DNA from: Cololabis saira
Lineage: Eukaryota; Chordata; Actinopteri; Beloniformes; Belonidae
Length of the DNA stretch: 64,000 bases
Reading direction: 5' to 3'
NCBI RefSeq assembly: GCF_033807715.1
Contig: NC_084596.1
Coordinates: forward strand, 39,976,458-40,040,457
Shown here in pieces: positions 1 to 11,052 of this stretch. The translations under genes and the position numbers were made by a program. Position 1 is the first letter of the stretch. Each line of letters begins with the position of its first letter. The notes beneath the pieces were generated by a model. It ran no database searches. It was not told the DNA's origin and worked only from the letters and a program-made list of their open reading frames with translations.

Positions 1-166
1 GGGTCTCCTGGTCCTAGTGAGGACTTGGGTCTCCTGGTCCTAGTGAGGACTCGGGTCTCCTGGTCTCAGGGAGGACTCGGGTCTCCTGGTCTCAGGGAGG
101 ACTCGGGTCTCCTGGTCTCAGTGAGGACTCGGGTCTCCTGGTCTCAGTGAGGACTCTGGTCTCTGG
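1..166. repeat. 26-bp minisatellite, array 1
   Basis: Tandem copies of a 26-bp unit of the form GGGTCTCCTGGTC-(C/T)-(T/C)AGTGAGGACTC, with a few substitutions (TCAGGG variants). The array is open at the left window edge, so its true length is unknown. Two further arrays of the same unit lie at 8455-8612 and 19795-20105, at the junctions of the duplicated gene units. Confidence 0.95.
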
Positions 167-478
167 AACCCAGCCCCCGCCAGCCCCCCCCTCCCCCCCC
201 CCCCCCCCCGGCACCGGGAACCCCAGAGCCAAAGGCGAGCCCAACCTTTTTCTATACCTGCCCTATCCCCTGCAGGGTCATGGGGGTCAGCCGGAGCCAC
301 CAACATACACTCACTAACAAAGACATGGACAATCATTCTCTCACCACCGCCTTCTCCCCCCACATTTTCTGATGATTTAAGAGACATAGATGCTCACACT
401 GCTTAGATAGTCACGCAAATTATTTTTATTTTCGTCGATGACAACTGAAAATGTATAAACAGTTTTAAATGTTAAACA
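167..478. other. 5' flank of gene A, distal part
   Basis: No gene. It holds a poly-C tract (about 183-209), a fragment of the dispersed repeat seen complete at 8625-9170, and then single-copy-like sequence matching the flank upstream of gene C (24,190-24,320). It ends in the 12-bp target repeat AAATGTTAAACA (467-478) of the LINE that follows. Confidence 0.6.
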
Positions 479-2315
479 TTTAATTGGTTGATGACGACAA
501 CAACAGCTGAGCAAAATCTGGACATTCAGTGGACAATGTGGTCTCAATTAGAAGACCTAGATTTTGCAGATGACATAGTCCTCCTGTCTACCACCCAAGC
601 ACAAATGCAAACCAAATTCACAAAACTTGCCGTAACAGCAGCCACTACAGGACTTCACATCAACAAAAGCAAAACAAAGGTGATAAATATAAACCACAAA
701 ACAAACAATAACAACATAAACCTGGATGGAGAGGCAATGGAAGAGGTGGACACATACACGTATCTGGGAAGCATCGTAGGGAGGGATGGAGGCAGCGACA
801 AAGACATACAAGCTAGAATAGGGAACGCCAGAACAGCTTTTCTAATACTACGGCAAGTATGGAACTCCAAACTCATCTGCACGCAAGCCAAACTCCGCAT
901 CTTCAATTCCAACGTCAAGTCAGTTTTACTGTATGGAGCGGAAACATGGAGAACCACAAAAGCAACAACAAACAAACTGCAAATTAAAAAAAAATTTCAA
1001 TTCAATTTTATTTATATAGCGTCTAATATAACCGAGTTGTCTCTAGACGCTTTCCAGAGACCCATACCCAGAACATGACCCCCGAGCAGTTATTACATAA
1101 ACAATGGCAGGTAAAAACTCCCCTAGTGGGAGAAAAACCTTAAGCCAAACAGTGGCAAGGAAAAACTCCCCTTTAGGAGGGAAGAAACCTTGAGCAGGAC
1201 CAGGCTGCCGAGGGCCAGACTGGTGGGTCAGGGACGGCAACAGCACAGCAGGCAGGTGGAAGCAGCAACGGGATGACCAGGGGTGGGGACCACAGGCCAG
1301 CACGCAGCTCCTGAAGCTCCGGCCCAATCATCAAGTCCCAGGTTGGGGTGCAGGGTCGGGGAAAGGTTGAAAAGGGGCAGGGCCAGGGAGAGGAGTCTTG
1401 AGGGACGAACCTTCTCCCCCGCCCAAAAGGGGCCGTTACCCTGCCCCCCTCACTCCCACACTGCAGGTTCCGGTGTCCAACAAAGGATGCTGCAACATGG
1501 ACAAAAGAGAGAAAAGGGAGGAGAAGGGGGGGCCAGCACAAGAAACTACAGGAGCGACTCTGACACACTAAAGTTTACACTACCTAGAGATTTACCAACA
1601 CCAGCTAGAGGTTTACTAAACACTAACTATAGGCTTTACTAAACAGAAATGTTTTAAGTTTGGTTTTAAAGGTTGAGGTGGTGTCAGCCTCCTTAACCCA
1701 GATTGGAAGTTGGTTCCATAGTAACAGTGCCTGATAGCAGAACGCCCGCCCTCCAAATCTACATTTGGATACTCTAGGAACTACGAGTAAACCTGCACTC
1801 TGAGAACGGAGAGCTCTGACAGGAACATAAGGCACTATCAGGTCTTGCAAATAATGCGGAGCTAAGCCGTTTTGGGCTTTATACGCAAGTAATACAATTT
1901 TAAATTGGATTCTGAATTTTACGGGTAACCAATGGAGCAAACATTCATAAACAAATGCCTACGACACATCTTAGGAATTTACTGGCCTAACACCATCACA
2001 AACACAGAGCTCTGGCAAATCACACAACAAGAACAAATAGAAACCCAGATAAGACGTAGGAAATGGGGCTGGATCGGGCATACCTTGAGAAAACCAGCAT
2101 CCAACACAACCAGGCAGGCCTTAACCTGGAACCCTCAGGGGAAAAGAAAACCGGGAAGACCCAAAAACAGCTGGAAAAGGTCTGTCGAGGCAGAGACCAA
2201 GGAGAAAGGAACATCTTGGAAGGAAGCAGAGAAGATCGCTCAACACTGAACCAGCTGGAAGAAATTCATAAATGACCTATGCTCCCCAAAGAGCCAAAGG
2301 GTTTAACAACATAAC
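479..2315 (+). mobile_element. Non-LTR retrotransposon fragment in the 5' flank of gene A
   Basis: A 5'-truncated LINE carrying the 3' half of a reverse transcriptase. Residues decoded from 488-984 include the FADDIVLL catalytic box and a YLGSIVGRDGG stretch. The C-terminal part resumes at 1932-2249 (RRKWGWIGHTLRK, GKRKPGRPKNSW), after the nested insertion at 985-1930. A perfect 12-bp direct repeat AAATGTTAAACA flanks it (467-478 and 2316-2327). Gene C has uninterrupted sequence at the matching place, so this is an insertion in the A/B ancestor. The RT tail type resembles RTE/CR1-group elements; the exact clade is not certain. The copy is dead because it is truncated and interrupted. Confidence 0.85.
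985..1930 (-). mobile_element. L2/Rex-like LINE 3' end nested in the LINE
   Basis: Minus-strand sequence that splits the reverse transcriptase of the surrounding LINE. Reading leftwards, 1940-1623 encodes the typical last ~105 residues of a fish L2-like RT (LHWLPVKFRI, NGLAPHYLQDL, RAFCYQALLLWNQLP, FKTKLKTFLFSKAYS then stop). A 3' UTR with the usual paired AACTCCC blocks follows, and it ends in a TATAAATAAAATTGAATTG-type tail near 1000. The same insertion occupies the same place in unit B (9758-10668), so it predates the tandem duplication. Confidence 0.85.
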
Positions 2316-2478
2316 AAATGTTAAACACTATCACATCGGGTGAGGACTTTTGCACAAAAATATTGTGCCAGTTCTGGGTAATGTTTAATCTTTGTTCACT
2401 TCTTATCTCTGACAGACAACCGTTAAAATAGACTACAAATATTAACTCGCCCACATCAGAACTGGACTCGATATTAGG

Positions 2479-2530
2479 ATGATGTTTTTCCCTTTCGCTC
2501 TCTTGGTTTGGCTTTCTGGAGGGTTGGATG
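2479..2530 (+). CDS. Gene A exon 1, signal peptide
   Basis: Starts with two adjacent ATGs and encodes MMFFPFALLVWLSGGLD plus one base. It has a hydrophobic core and a small-residue end typical of a secretory leader. Donor GTAACT follows. It matches exon 1 of genes B and C. Confidence 0.8.
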
Positions 2531-5500
2531 GTAACTATTACTAATTTAACTTATGAGAGACCTCTTACTTTGTCATAATTCAAGTATTTATACTCTCTGA
2601 TCTTTTTTTTTCTTGTTATGTTTCAGCACAAAGCGCAGAATCGCATTGTATTTCTCCCACCCTGGATTATGGTTATTTCATCCCTCCAAAAGTGTTTTAT
2701 CCTCATGAAACCCACATCGTCTATGTCTGTGAAGACGGATATAAGCCACCAGGGTTTACAACCAGCACATGTCAGAATGGTAACTGGTCTCCTGAACCTC
2801 GGTGTGTAGGTAAGTATTTAAGTCCTTAAAATGTTGGAAACCTCTGAATTTAATGCTTCAAATTCTATGAGATAAGATGACCAGAGAGAAGTTTAGCTTT
2901 AACAAAGTATGAAAAGACAATGACAGCAAACTAGATCAGCTGATGGTGAATAAAATGGAGTTTTAATTTTAGACAGTAGTCAGATCTGGACTGGGACTAG
3001 ATCAGACCTGGTGGTTTTGGTCCAGATGACCCAACACTACAGTCTAGAACTGGCCAAGTACAGTATAGTATATCTAAAGCAAAAATAATGTAATGCAGCA
3101 TTGTTTTGTTGTTTTTTAGTTAGGAAGGGTGATTTTTGTTATCTCAAAAATGTTATGTCATAAAAAAACAGACATTGCAACATCTTGAATGATGTTTTGT
3201 TTTTTAATTTATTTGCATCCATGTAGATGACAGCACAGAGGAAGCTCAGGAAAGCAGTTCTGTACAACAATGATTCACAATCTGCACTTTTAAATCCAAT
3301 GTGTTGCTCCTGAGTCTCTGGATACGTAAGGAAGGAAAACTAGATTTTATGATAGGGCCAGAGAAAGTTAGCAAAGAAAACTTTGGAAGATGGCTGGAGT
3401 CTAGCGTTGTGCTGGTTCCAAAGCAATAAATCAGAATCAGTGGAGTCTGACAGCTTATCTGTTTGAGTGGCAACTAGTCCTTATGCAACTGACTTGGGAT
3501 TCAACCCCCAGTAAAGACCACCAGTGCCACAAAATTACTAACTGAGATAAAAAGTCATACAAAAACTCACAAATAGGGCCAGGTGGACGATACACAACCA
3601 CAAACTAAACAGATTTTTGTGATTTCTAAAATATATAATAAATAATATATATATAAATTGGATGAGACTAAGGGCCAAATCCACAAAGAACAGATTGCGC
3701 CCGCAAATAGCGCTGTGAATTGAGCCGCATCCGCAAACTAAAATGTCATACATTCTGGATTCATTACAAATCAACTGAAATATTGCAAGCCTTTTAATAT
3801 TTTAATATTGCTGATTATGGCTTACAGTTTAAGATTAAGATTCCCAGAATATTCTAATTTTTTGAGATAGGATATTTGAGTTTTCTTAAGCTACGAATTG
3901 TTTGTAATAAAGCAGCCCCTTACTGTATGGATGAATCCTGAGCTCCGTCCTGTTATTTTTAAATCCGAGATAAGTCCACAACCCCACTTGATCTGACTGT
4001 CTACAGTCATGTCTGACTGTAGATTTCACCCTTAATATCATTCAATATCACACAGGCTTGAATGATATTGAAGAGAGAGAGAAACAGAGACAGAGGGGGA
4101 GTGAGGAGTGAGTTTGCGCGCAGTTAATACACGCTTCTGAAACACGGTATTTGCTCCACTATTTTTGCGTGTGGCAAATAGCGCTGGCCTTTGTGAACTA
4201 GACGGTTTCTGCAATGAGGCTTATTTGCATAGAAAGTGTATGAATGTATGAATATTACCTAATTTACATGCTGGCAAATGGCACAGGCGCACCATGACGC
4301 TATTTGCTTGGCAGCACAGTTTGTGGTGCAATTCGCCCTTTGCGGGTGCTTTGTGAATTAGACGCTCTCTTTTTGTCTAATTTGCACCGGTTTAGCGGAC
4401 GCAAAAGCTGCGCAATCCTTTTGTGGATTTGGCCATAAGAGTCCAGGATTCAAAAGACCCGAAGGTCATCCTTGGTCTTGCAACCCTCATTTAAAAATTG
4501 CTCCAACTACTGCTGCTCGGCCTGGGATACGAGGAATGTGATCATTTAAATAGTAAGAGAGAGTTGATTAGTGGAAGCTAACATGGTCCTCCTGAGTCCA
4601 CCACTCACAGCACCAGCTAACCAGAGTCTCTGCTGTGGTTCTTCCAGGTTCTTCTACCGGCTCCAGTTTGGATGAGGAAGACACTAGACCTTCGTCTACA
4701 TCAAGTAAACCTGCAGATTTATTGCTCCTTTTACATCATCACGTATCAGTTAACTTCTGCACCAAACATCCTTTCCAGGATTACATGAATCATAAGGTTC
4801 ATATGATCCTCACAGGTTTCCTGATAAAGTGATGCAGCATCTGTAACGCTGAGGAAAACAGTTTAGTGGATTAACTCCACTATGACAGCTTTATTTGTTT
4901 TCTGATACAGTTGCTTCTCTTCTTTCAGTTCACAGATGTGGAAAATTCCCTGTAGTTGAAAATAGTGTTGCTGAGCAGCAGGGTAATCGGTCTTTGAAGT
5001 ACAAATGTGCAAACCTTTATGAACTACATGGTCCAGAGAGTGTGGTGTGTCACAGCAACGGAAAGTGGTCCGACTTACCCACCTGCAGAGGTAAATACCA
5101 GTCAAACCAAACAGCTTCTACTCCACAGATGGAGCAAAGGTGGGAAAATGTTAAGTTTGTGTTTGTTTTACACAGAAAACTTCTGCTCTTGGGACACTAA
5201 CGCCGACCCTGAATTAAAAAATACTGGAGTTGCTTTCTTAGCAAACGGAGAGACAATGTGGCTTGTTTGTGAAGATAAGTGGAGATTTAAAAACTTTGCT
5301 GTATTCCAGTGCAAAGATCTACAACCCATTTTATCCAGATGTAAGTACTACTTTAAATTATTATTTTATAAGACATACAAATAAAGAGAACATGTTAATC
5401 ATGTTAATCACAGTTTGACCGTGCAGATGTGAACACCAGATGTTTTGTTCCTGTTCTTTTGGTCTCGGTGCAGATTGTTCAAATTTTTTAAGAAGCAAAT

Positions 5501-6292
5501 AAAATCTAATAAAAACAGACACTCCTGTGAAAGATACACATGTTCGTTTTTCTGGTGCACCAGAAGAAAACCAGTGAACAGAATCAAATGTAAAAACAAG
5601 CTTTTATTATATCATGCACAATGTTTTCCAGTCGGAGGTACTTCTCCCAAACCAGAGGTAGGACAGAAATGCACACGGTTGTCATCGATCTGGTCGTATT
5701 TATCCTAAAAAAGGAGGTGTTTTGTACGTTATAGGTGAACCTTATCTGTGGAGCAGCTGCGGGGAAAGACACCTAAACATGTCACACCTTCAGCCTTATA
5801 TCTCTGTTCATTGTTTCTTACTTGAGATGTCAACTCAGCAAATATGTAAGACAACTAAAAGAAAAGCAGGATGGTACCCATCAGTTTTAAAACATCTGTT
5901 TCTCTTCTTTGTTTCCACCTAAAGAAGTCAGAAATCAGCTAAACAGTCTAGTCATAAAAACCAGGAGGTGACCCTGCCCCGAGAGCAGTGTGGAATCTTA
6001 TAAAAAAACCCTTGCAGAAATTTTATAAAATCCGAACACCTGTTAACATTTAAGGAATTTGTTTCTTCCTGCAAATCCTTAAAATTTTCTTCTGTGCTTC
6101 TATTTGACTCCACAGGTTGTAACCGTGCTCTAATAAATACAGTAAGTGTCCCTCTTCTGTAAACAAACTGAATTTCTGGTTTCTTCATTCATTCACACTT
6201 TAGTTAAGAGACTCAAACGAACCTTCAGACCTAAAAACTGATCCATGAAACTTCTGTCTTGTGACCAGGAATTCTGCAGGCCCAGATCATGA
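2479..6292 (+). CDS. Complement factor H-related-like gene A (three CCP domains)
   Basis: Predicted secreted complement-regulator-like protein of about 222 residues. Exons are 2479-2530, 2627-2809, 4648-4704, 4929-5090, 5176-5340, 6116-6141 and 6269-6292. Internal junctions are phase 1 up to the micro-exon, as usual for CCP genes. Domain order: signal peptide (~1-17), CCP1, a 19-residue Ser/acid linker, a CCP resembling factor H SCR19 (CANLYELHGPE, NGKWSDLPTC), a CCP resembling SCR20 (ANGETMWLVC, FQC, LSRC), then CCNRALINT-EFCRPRS and stop. In mammals SCR19-20 binds C3b/C3d and cell-surface glycans; a similar role is inferred here. CCP1 lacks three residues (EGW) that B, C and D keep. A LINE sits about 150 bp upstream of the start codon. 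Short size, the SCR19-20 pair and tandem paralogues argue for a CFHR-like gene rather than full-length factor H. The start ATG aligns with the third codon of gene C. Confidence 0.8.
2627..2809 (+). CDS. Gene A exon 2, CCP1
   Basis: Acceptor TTTCAG and donor GTAAGT, phase 1 at both ends, 183 nt. Four cysteines in CCP spacing (C-ISPTLDYGYF, VYVC, STC, PEPRC) with the conserved Trp of GNWSPEP. Nine bases present in gene B (192 nt) and gene C are missing, deleting EGW before the third cysteine. Confidence 0.85.
   Translation, partial: HKAQNRIVFLPPWIMVISSLQKCFILMKPTSSMSVKTDISHQGLQPAHVRMVTGLLNLGV
3227..3275 (+). other. Possible alternative terminal linker exon of gene A
   Basis: After an AG at 3225-3226 the phase-1 frame reads DDSTEEAQESSSVQQ and stops. 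The Ser/Glu-rich composition resembles the linker exon at 4648-4704, and unit B has the same sequence at about 11,972. If used as a last exon it would give a signal plus one-CCP product. The upstream pyrimidine tract is weak and there is no transcript evidence. Confidence 0.25.
3672..4435. mobile_element. Harbinger-type MITE in an intron of gene A
   Basis: 764-bp insertion flanked by TAA (3669-3671 and 4436-4438), with terminal inverted repeats GGGCCAAATCC and TGGCCAAATCC. A 3-bp TWA target duplication and GG-starting ends are the PIF/Harbinger pattern. An internal segment near 3725-3900 matches the palindromic repeat at 54,333-54,499. Unit B carries a different MITE at exactly this TAA. Confidence 0.8.
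4648..4704 (+). CDS. Gene A exon 3, Ser/acid-rich linker
   Basis: 57 nt, phase 1 in and out. Encodes GSSTGSSLDEEDTRPSSTS, a flexible hydrophilic spacer between CCP1 and the SCR19-like domain. Acceptor CTTCCAG, donor GTAAAC. Conserved in gene B, absent from gene C. Confidence 0.65.
4929..5090 (+). CDS. Gene A exon 4, SCR19-like CCP
   Basis: 162 nt, phase 1. Pattern HRCG ... YKC ANLYELHG ... VVC ... GKWSDLPTC. The CxNLYxLxG and NGxW-S-PxC signatures parallel the SCR19 region of factor H. Acceptor CTTTCAG, donor GTAAAT. Confidence 0.85.
5176..5340 (+). CDS. Gene A exon 5, SCR20-like CCP
   Basis: 165 nt, phase 1. Encodes NFCSWDTNADPELKNTG, ANGETMWLVCEDKWRF, VFQCKDLQPILSR; its fourth Cys is completed by the next exon. 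It corresponds to the last factor H domain. Acceptor TTACACAG, donor GTAAGT. Confidence 0.85.
5735..5922 (+). other. Candidate alternative last exon of gene A
   Basis: After ATAG at 5731-5734 the phase-1 frame stays open for 62 codons (CEPYLWSSCGERH ... PSVLKHLFLFFVST) to a TAA. It would replace the short normal tail with a Cys-containing, hydrophobic-ended tail. Unit B (14877-15070) keeps the frame through a 6-bp in-frame length difference, which hints at coding constraint. The acceptor pyrimidine tract is weak, and gene C lacks the segment. Confidence 0.3.
6116..6141 (+). CDS. Gene A exon 6, micro-exon
   Basis: 26 nt between CACAG and GTAAGT. Completes the last CCP cysteine and encodes CCNRALINT. 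The same splice signals and length occur in B (15272-15297) and C (27056-27081). If not spliced, the frame ends seven codons later. Confidence 0.65.
6269..6292 (+). CDS. Gene A last coding exon
   Basis: Encodes EFCRPRS and TGA after ACCAG. The Cys is shared with genes B and C. A 3' UTR of about 170 nt follows, to AATAAA at 6457. Confidence 0.6.
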   Translation, partial: EFCRPRS

Positions 6293-6456
6293 AGATGCTG
6301 CTTTCAGATTTGCTGATGAAATGTCATCACAGAAGACTTGAGACGATCAGTTATGATCACGCTCTACGTAGCTTTTCAGTCTTAATTAATCACAGTTAAT
6401 TGTTTGTGAGCTCAAAGCTGAATAACTGAATCAACTTGTAAACGTGCTCCAGTTTG

Positions 6457-6462
6457 AATAAA
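6457..6462 (+). terminator. Poly(A) signal of gene A
   Basis: AATAAA about 165 nt after the stop, in a block conserved at the matching place in genes B and C. Confidence 0.8.
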
Positions 6463-6539
6463 GTCCTCATCTGAGACACTAAACATCCAACTCTGACTTG
6501 TGTTTTTGTTCTTAAATTCTCATTAGTGTTTGCTGCGGG

Positions 6540-8040
6540 GGCAGCTGACCCATAATGGGCGAAAGTGCATCACCCTACCTACGAGGTTATTTTGCAGTTT
6601 GTAGTCTTAAGATTATCATCAAATCAGCAACCTACTTTATGGTGCTGATCGCACAACGACATTCAGTCAGCCTGAATGTTGCTTCCCCACCAGATGGAGC
6701 CATTTCCAGCAGATTCCAAATCGTCCCAGGCGCTCGCGTAGACTTTCATGATGAGAGCTTCTTTTTTCAAAATGTTGACCCTTGCATTTATTTCTATGGG
6801 GTCCAGAAGGGCTTGCACCAATGTGATGTCTTACATACAGATGCGTATTCGGATGATACGTGCCACGCTGGCGCGTATCAAAAGACCAATGTCTACAGCA
6901 AGCCGTTTGAGTATTTATTCCATATCCTTGATACCAGCCCTCAGTTTTCTTTACTAGTTTGTACTTTGACTATACTAGTTGAACATTTTTTGCATTAGTT
7001 CAGCATTTGTTGTAACAGTATAACAAAAGGTTGCACTAGTCACACTTTTCAAGCAACTAGTAACACTTTTATCCACTGGGTGACATCCACTGCCAATCCA
7101 GGAAGCAGGAACATATGGAGGCACACGTCAAGCACTGGAAATCTGCAAAAAAAACACAAACGAAACACAAAACCGACACGGAGCCGACCAAAACAACAAG
7201 CCAGTTGAACAAGCCAGTGTATATGTCTATGTGTGTGTATGCGTGTATGTATATGACTATGTGGGTGTGTATGTAAATGCGGACCGCGGCCCAGGCAATC
7301 CCCGGCCACCCGGTCCGGGCTGGACACGTGGCCAGGAGGCCCTCACCCTCCAGGCCAACGACCCCCACCCGGCGAGGGGCCAGCCTGCCCGGAGAGACAG
7401 AGCCGCCCCGGCCGCCGACGCGGGCAGGAACATCCACCCCCACGAAAGTGGCCCTCCAAGACCAGAGGGGCGCCCCGCCGCGGAGGCAGCGGGGGGGACC
7501 GGAGACGGGCCCAGAGAGAGGGAACCCCCCAACAGGGCGACAGCCGAGCAGGCCCGACAACGGAGGGCCCCAGACCCAGGCATCCCATTATTTCATCCAT
7601 TCATCTATCCGATATCTATAATAATAATATAATATACTAGACACAATAATGATAATACAAATAATGATAATATAATAATAATATTAATAACCATCTTTGT
7701 ATAACATAATATTAATAAATTATTAAATTTTGTTATCCTGCTAATGTACTGTCAGGTTTCTGCTTTCTCGTTAACTAGTGACATACAGTTGTGTGCTAGT
7801 TCACCAGTAAGAGTAAAAAAAAACCCCACTAGTAAACTAATAATTACTGAAATGTCTACTAGTCAGCTAGTTGTGTCCTCAATTTTTTTTAGTAGTAAAC
7901 TAGTTATGGCCTCTTGAGTCTTGATAGTTTCTTAGATAAATTGATTTTTTACTTGTTGACTAGTAAGGTCCACAAAATGTATAAGTTATACTCTTAAAAA
8001 TAATTACATTACTGGTAAAGTAGTAGTGTTCACCATGCTT
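6540..8040. repeat. Unclassified repeat block after gene A
   Basis: Duplicated at 15,700-17,190. It contains a 147-codon open frame (6555-6998) kept in both copies, a stretch with many ACTAG/CTAGT motifs (6945-7060, 7770-7980), a GC-rich segment (7265-7580) and an AT-rich TAATAA tract. I do not recognise the protein; most differences between the copies change residues, so coding is unlikely. Confidence 0.5.
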
Positions 8041-8454
8041 ACTGGACTGGAAGACGTCAAAGCGGTTGGTCAGAGTTAAGAAGGTATTTAACCGTTTAAA
8101 ACAGCTTTTTAAATCACCTTACCGATGAATGAAGATTGGAGATGGGTCTGTCATTTTACGCTAGCAACTGGTCCAAATTGTTCCTTTTTAACAGTGGTTT
8201 GATGACTGCTGTCTTCAAGATCTTCAAGATCTTCAAGGTCTGGGGGAAAACACCTGACAAAAGGGATGAGTTTATTTATTTATTTGAATCAGATGAGAAG
8301 CCATGACAGGTGAAACTTTGTTGAAGAAAGCTGTGGGTAAAATAGAGATAACCTATTACACCTATTTAGCGGACGTGCTACGGGGTCCGTACATTACTGA
8401 CAGACATGAAAACAGTGTAAAGATCTAAGAACTAGAGTTATATAGTCCACTCTA
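8041..8454. other. Unit A right end
   Basis: No gene seen. Sequence is shared with unit B at 17,180-17,231, 18,936-19,203 and 19,449-19,795. It serves as the empty-site reference for the TTAA element and the solo LTR in B. Confidence 0.6.
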
Positions 8455-8612
8455 CTGGTCCTAGTGAGGACTCGGGTCTCCTGGTCTCAGTGAGGACTCG
8501 GGTCTCCTGGTCCTAGTGAGGACTCGGGTCTCCTGGTCTCAGTGAGGACTCGGGTCTCCTGGTCTCAGTGAGGACTCGGGTCTCCTGGTCTCAGTGAGGA
8601 CTCTGGTCTCAG
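8455..8612. repeat. 26-bp minisatellite, array 2
   Basis: About six copies of the same 26-bp unit as array 1, at the junction between duplicated units A and B. Confidence 0.95.
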
Positions 8613-8624
8613 GACTCGGCAGCA

Positions 8625-8753
8625 GGTTCTGGACTAACAGCAGCTGGTTGATGGAGGTTCTAGCGAGACCCATGAAAACACTACTGCGATTATCTGTCCC
8701 CCAAAACTGCAGAGTGAGTATGTAGGTGAGTGAGCAGGTGTGTGCGTCTGTGT

Positions 8754-8800
<47 letters not shown>

Positions 8801-9170
8801 CAAAGTGAAACCAAGGTTTTACCTGAACTGCAACTACAGTGGAAGAGGGAGGGAACAACCACACCACCTGAGAGACCAGAAGCCGACAAGGAAGAAACCT
8901 TAACCCAGGCCACCAGCAACCCCATGGAGGACCAGAAGAGGGCGGGAGGAACCCAGCCCCCGCCAGCGAGGCCCCCCCCCCCCCGGCACCGGGAACCCCA
9001 GAGTCAAAGGCGAGCCCAACCTTTTTCTATGCCTGCCCTATCCCCTGCAGGGTCATGGGGGTCAGCCGGAGCCACCAACATACACTCACTAACAAAGACA
9101 TGGACAATCATTCTCTCACCACTGCCATCTCCCCCGACATTTTCTGATGATTTAAGAGACATAGGTGCTC
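8625..9170 (+). repeat. Dispersed repeat with internal GT microsatellite
   Basis: Contains (GT)n at 8758-8799, followed by purine-rich sequence (GAGAGACCAGAAGCCGAC, GGAGGACCAGAAGAGGGCGG). A related copy lies inverted at 54,985-55,300, including the GT/CA run and both motifs. A partial copy lies at 167-360. Confidence 0.75.
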
Positions 9171-9253
9171 ACACTGCTTAGATAGTCACGCAAATTATTT
9201 TTATTTTCGTCGATGACAACTGAAAATGTATAACCAGTTTTAAATGTTAAACA

Positions 9254-11052
9254 TTTAATTGGTTGATGACGACAACAACAGCTGAGCAAAATCTGGGCAT
9301 TCAGTGGACAATGTGGTCTCAATTAGAAGACCTAGATTTTGCAGATGACATAGTCCTCCTGTCTACCACCCAAGCACAAATGCAAACCAAATTCACAAAA
9401 CCTGCCGAAACAGCAGCCACTACAGGACTTCACATCAACAAAAGCAAAACAAAGGTGATAAATATAAACCACAAAACAAACAATATCATAAACCTGGATG
9501 CAGAGGCAATGGAAGAGGTGGACACATACACGTATCTGGGAAGCATCGTAGGGAGGGATGGAGGCAGCGACAAAGACATACAAGCTAGAATAGGGAAAGC
9601 CAGAACAGCTTTTCTAATACTACGGCAAGTATGGAACTCCAAACTCATCTGCACGCAAGCCAAACTCCGCATCTTCAATTCCAACGTCAAGTCAGTTTTA
9701 CTGTATGGAGCGGAAACATGGAGAACCACAAAAGCAACAACAAACAAACTGCAAATTAAAAAAAAATTTCAATTCAATTTTATTTATATAGCGTCTAATA
9801 TAACCGAGTTGTCTCTAGACGCTTTCCAGAGACCCATACCCAGAACATGACCCCCGAGCAGTTATTACATAAACAATGGCAGGTAAAAACTCCCCTAGTG
9901 GGAGAAAAACCTTAAGCCAAACAGTGGCAAGGAAAAACTCCCCTTTAGGAGGGAAGAAACCTTGAGCAGGACCAGGCTGCCGAGGGCCAGACTGGTGGGT
10001 CAGGGACGGCAACAGCACAGCAGGCAGGTGGAAGCAGCAACGGGATGACCAGGGGTGGGGACCACAGGCCAGCACGCAGCTCCTGAAGCTCCGGCCCAAT
10101 CATCAAGTCCCAGGTTGGGGTGCAGGGTCGGGGAAAGGTTGAAAAGGGGCAGGGCCAAGGAGAGGAGTCTTGACGGACAAACCTTCTCCCCCGCCCAAAA
10201 GGGGCCGTTACCCTGCCCCCCTCACTCCCACACTGTAGGTTCCGGTGTCCAGCAAAGGATGCTGCAACATGGACAAAAGAGAGAAAAGGGAGGAGAAGGG
10301 GGGGCCAGCACAAGAAACTACAGGAGCGACTCTGACACACTAAAGTTTACACTACCTAGAGATTTACCAACACCAGCTAGAGGTTTACTAAACACTAACT
10401 ATAGGCTTTACTAAACAGAAATGTTTTAAGTTTAGTTTTAAAGGTGGAGGTGGTGTCAGCCTCCTTAACCCAGATTGGAAGTTGGTTCCATAGTAACAGT
10501 GCCTGATAGCAGAACGCCCGCCCTCCAAATCTACATTTGGATACTCTAGGAACTACGAGTAAACCTGCACTCTGAGAACGGAGAGCTCTGACAGGAACAT
10601 AAGGCACTATCAGGTCTTGCAAATAATGCGGAGCTAAGCCGTTTTGGGCTTTATACGCAAGTAATAAATGGAGCAAACATTCATAAACAAATGCCTACAA
10701 CACATCTTAGGAATTTACTGGCCTAACACCATCACAAACACAGAGCTCTGGCAAATCACACAACAAGAACAAATAGAAACCCAGATAAGACGTAGGAAAT
10801 GAGGCTGGATCGGGCATACCTTGAGAAAACCAGCATCCAACACAACCAGACAGGCCTTAACCTGGAACCCTTCAGGGGAAAAGAAAACAGGGAAGACCCA
10901 AAAACAGCTGGAAAAGGTCTGTCGAGGCAGAAACCAAGGAGAAAGGAACATCTTGGAAGGAAGCAGAGAAGATCGCTCAACAACGAACCAGCTGGAAGAA
11001 ATTCATGAATGACCTATGCTCCCCAAAGAGCCAAAGGGTTTAACAACATAAC
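9254..11052 (+). mobile_element. Unit B copy of the LINE upstream of gene B
   Basis: Same LINE as at 479-2315, including the FADDIVLL reverse-transcriptase segment (9263-9760) and its C-terminal part (10669-11000). The same 12-bp flanking repeat AAATGTTAAACA is at 9242-9253 and 11053-11064. It arose by duplication of the unit, not by a second insertion. Small deletions break the C-terminal frame. Confidence 0.85.
9758..10668 (-). mobile_element. Unit B copy of the nested L2-like LINE end
   Basis: Matches 985-1930. The RT C-terminal frame (10676-10395) is shortened by a deletion of about 40 bp near 10,665 that removed the junction and LHWLPVKF-type residues. Confidence 0.8.

Noticed and set aside
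1173..1642. Frames of 119-131 codons on both strands (also 9945-10414)
   Set aside because: They lie in the 3' UTR of the nested LINE; conserved only because the unit is duplicated.
5632..5661. Possible linker exon between the SCR20-like exon and the micro-exon
   Set aside because: An acceptor-like CAG and donor-like GTAGG exist, but the length differs between A and B by 2 bp, which would break the frame.
2479..6292. Reading gene A as full-length factor H
   Set aside because: Only three CCP exons plus a linker are present between a leader exon and a poly(A) signal; far too short for the ~20-domain factor H.
7049..7632. Several long overlapping frames on both strands (and 16206-16835 in unit B)
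   Set aside because: GC-rich low-stop sequence in a repeat; Pro/Arg/Gly-rich translations, frames not conserved between the two copies.
9815..10340. Apparent conserved small protein shared with 1043-1568
   Set aside because: Same LINE 3' UTR shadow; identity reflects recent segmental duplication.
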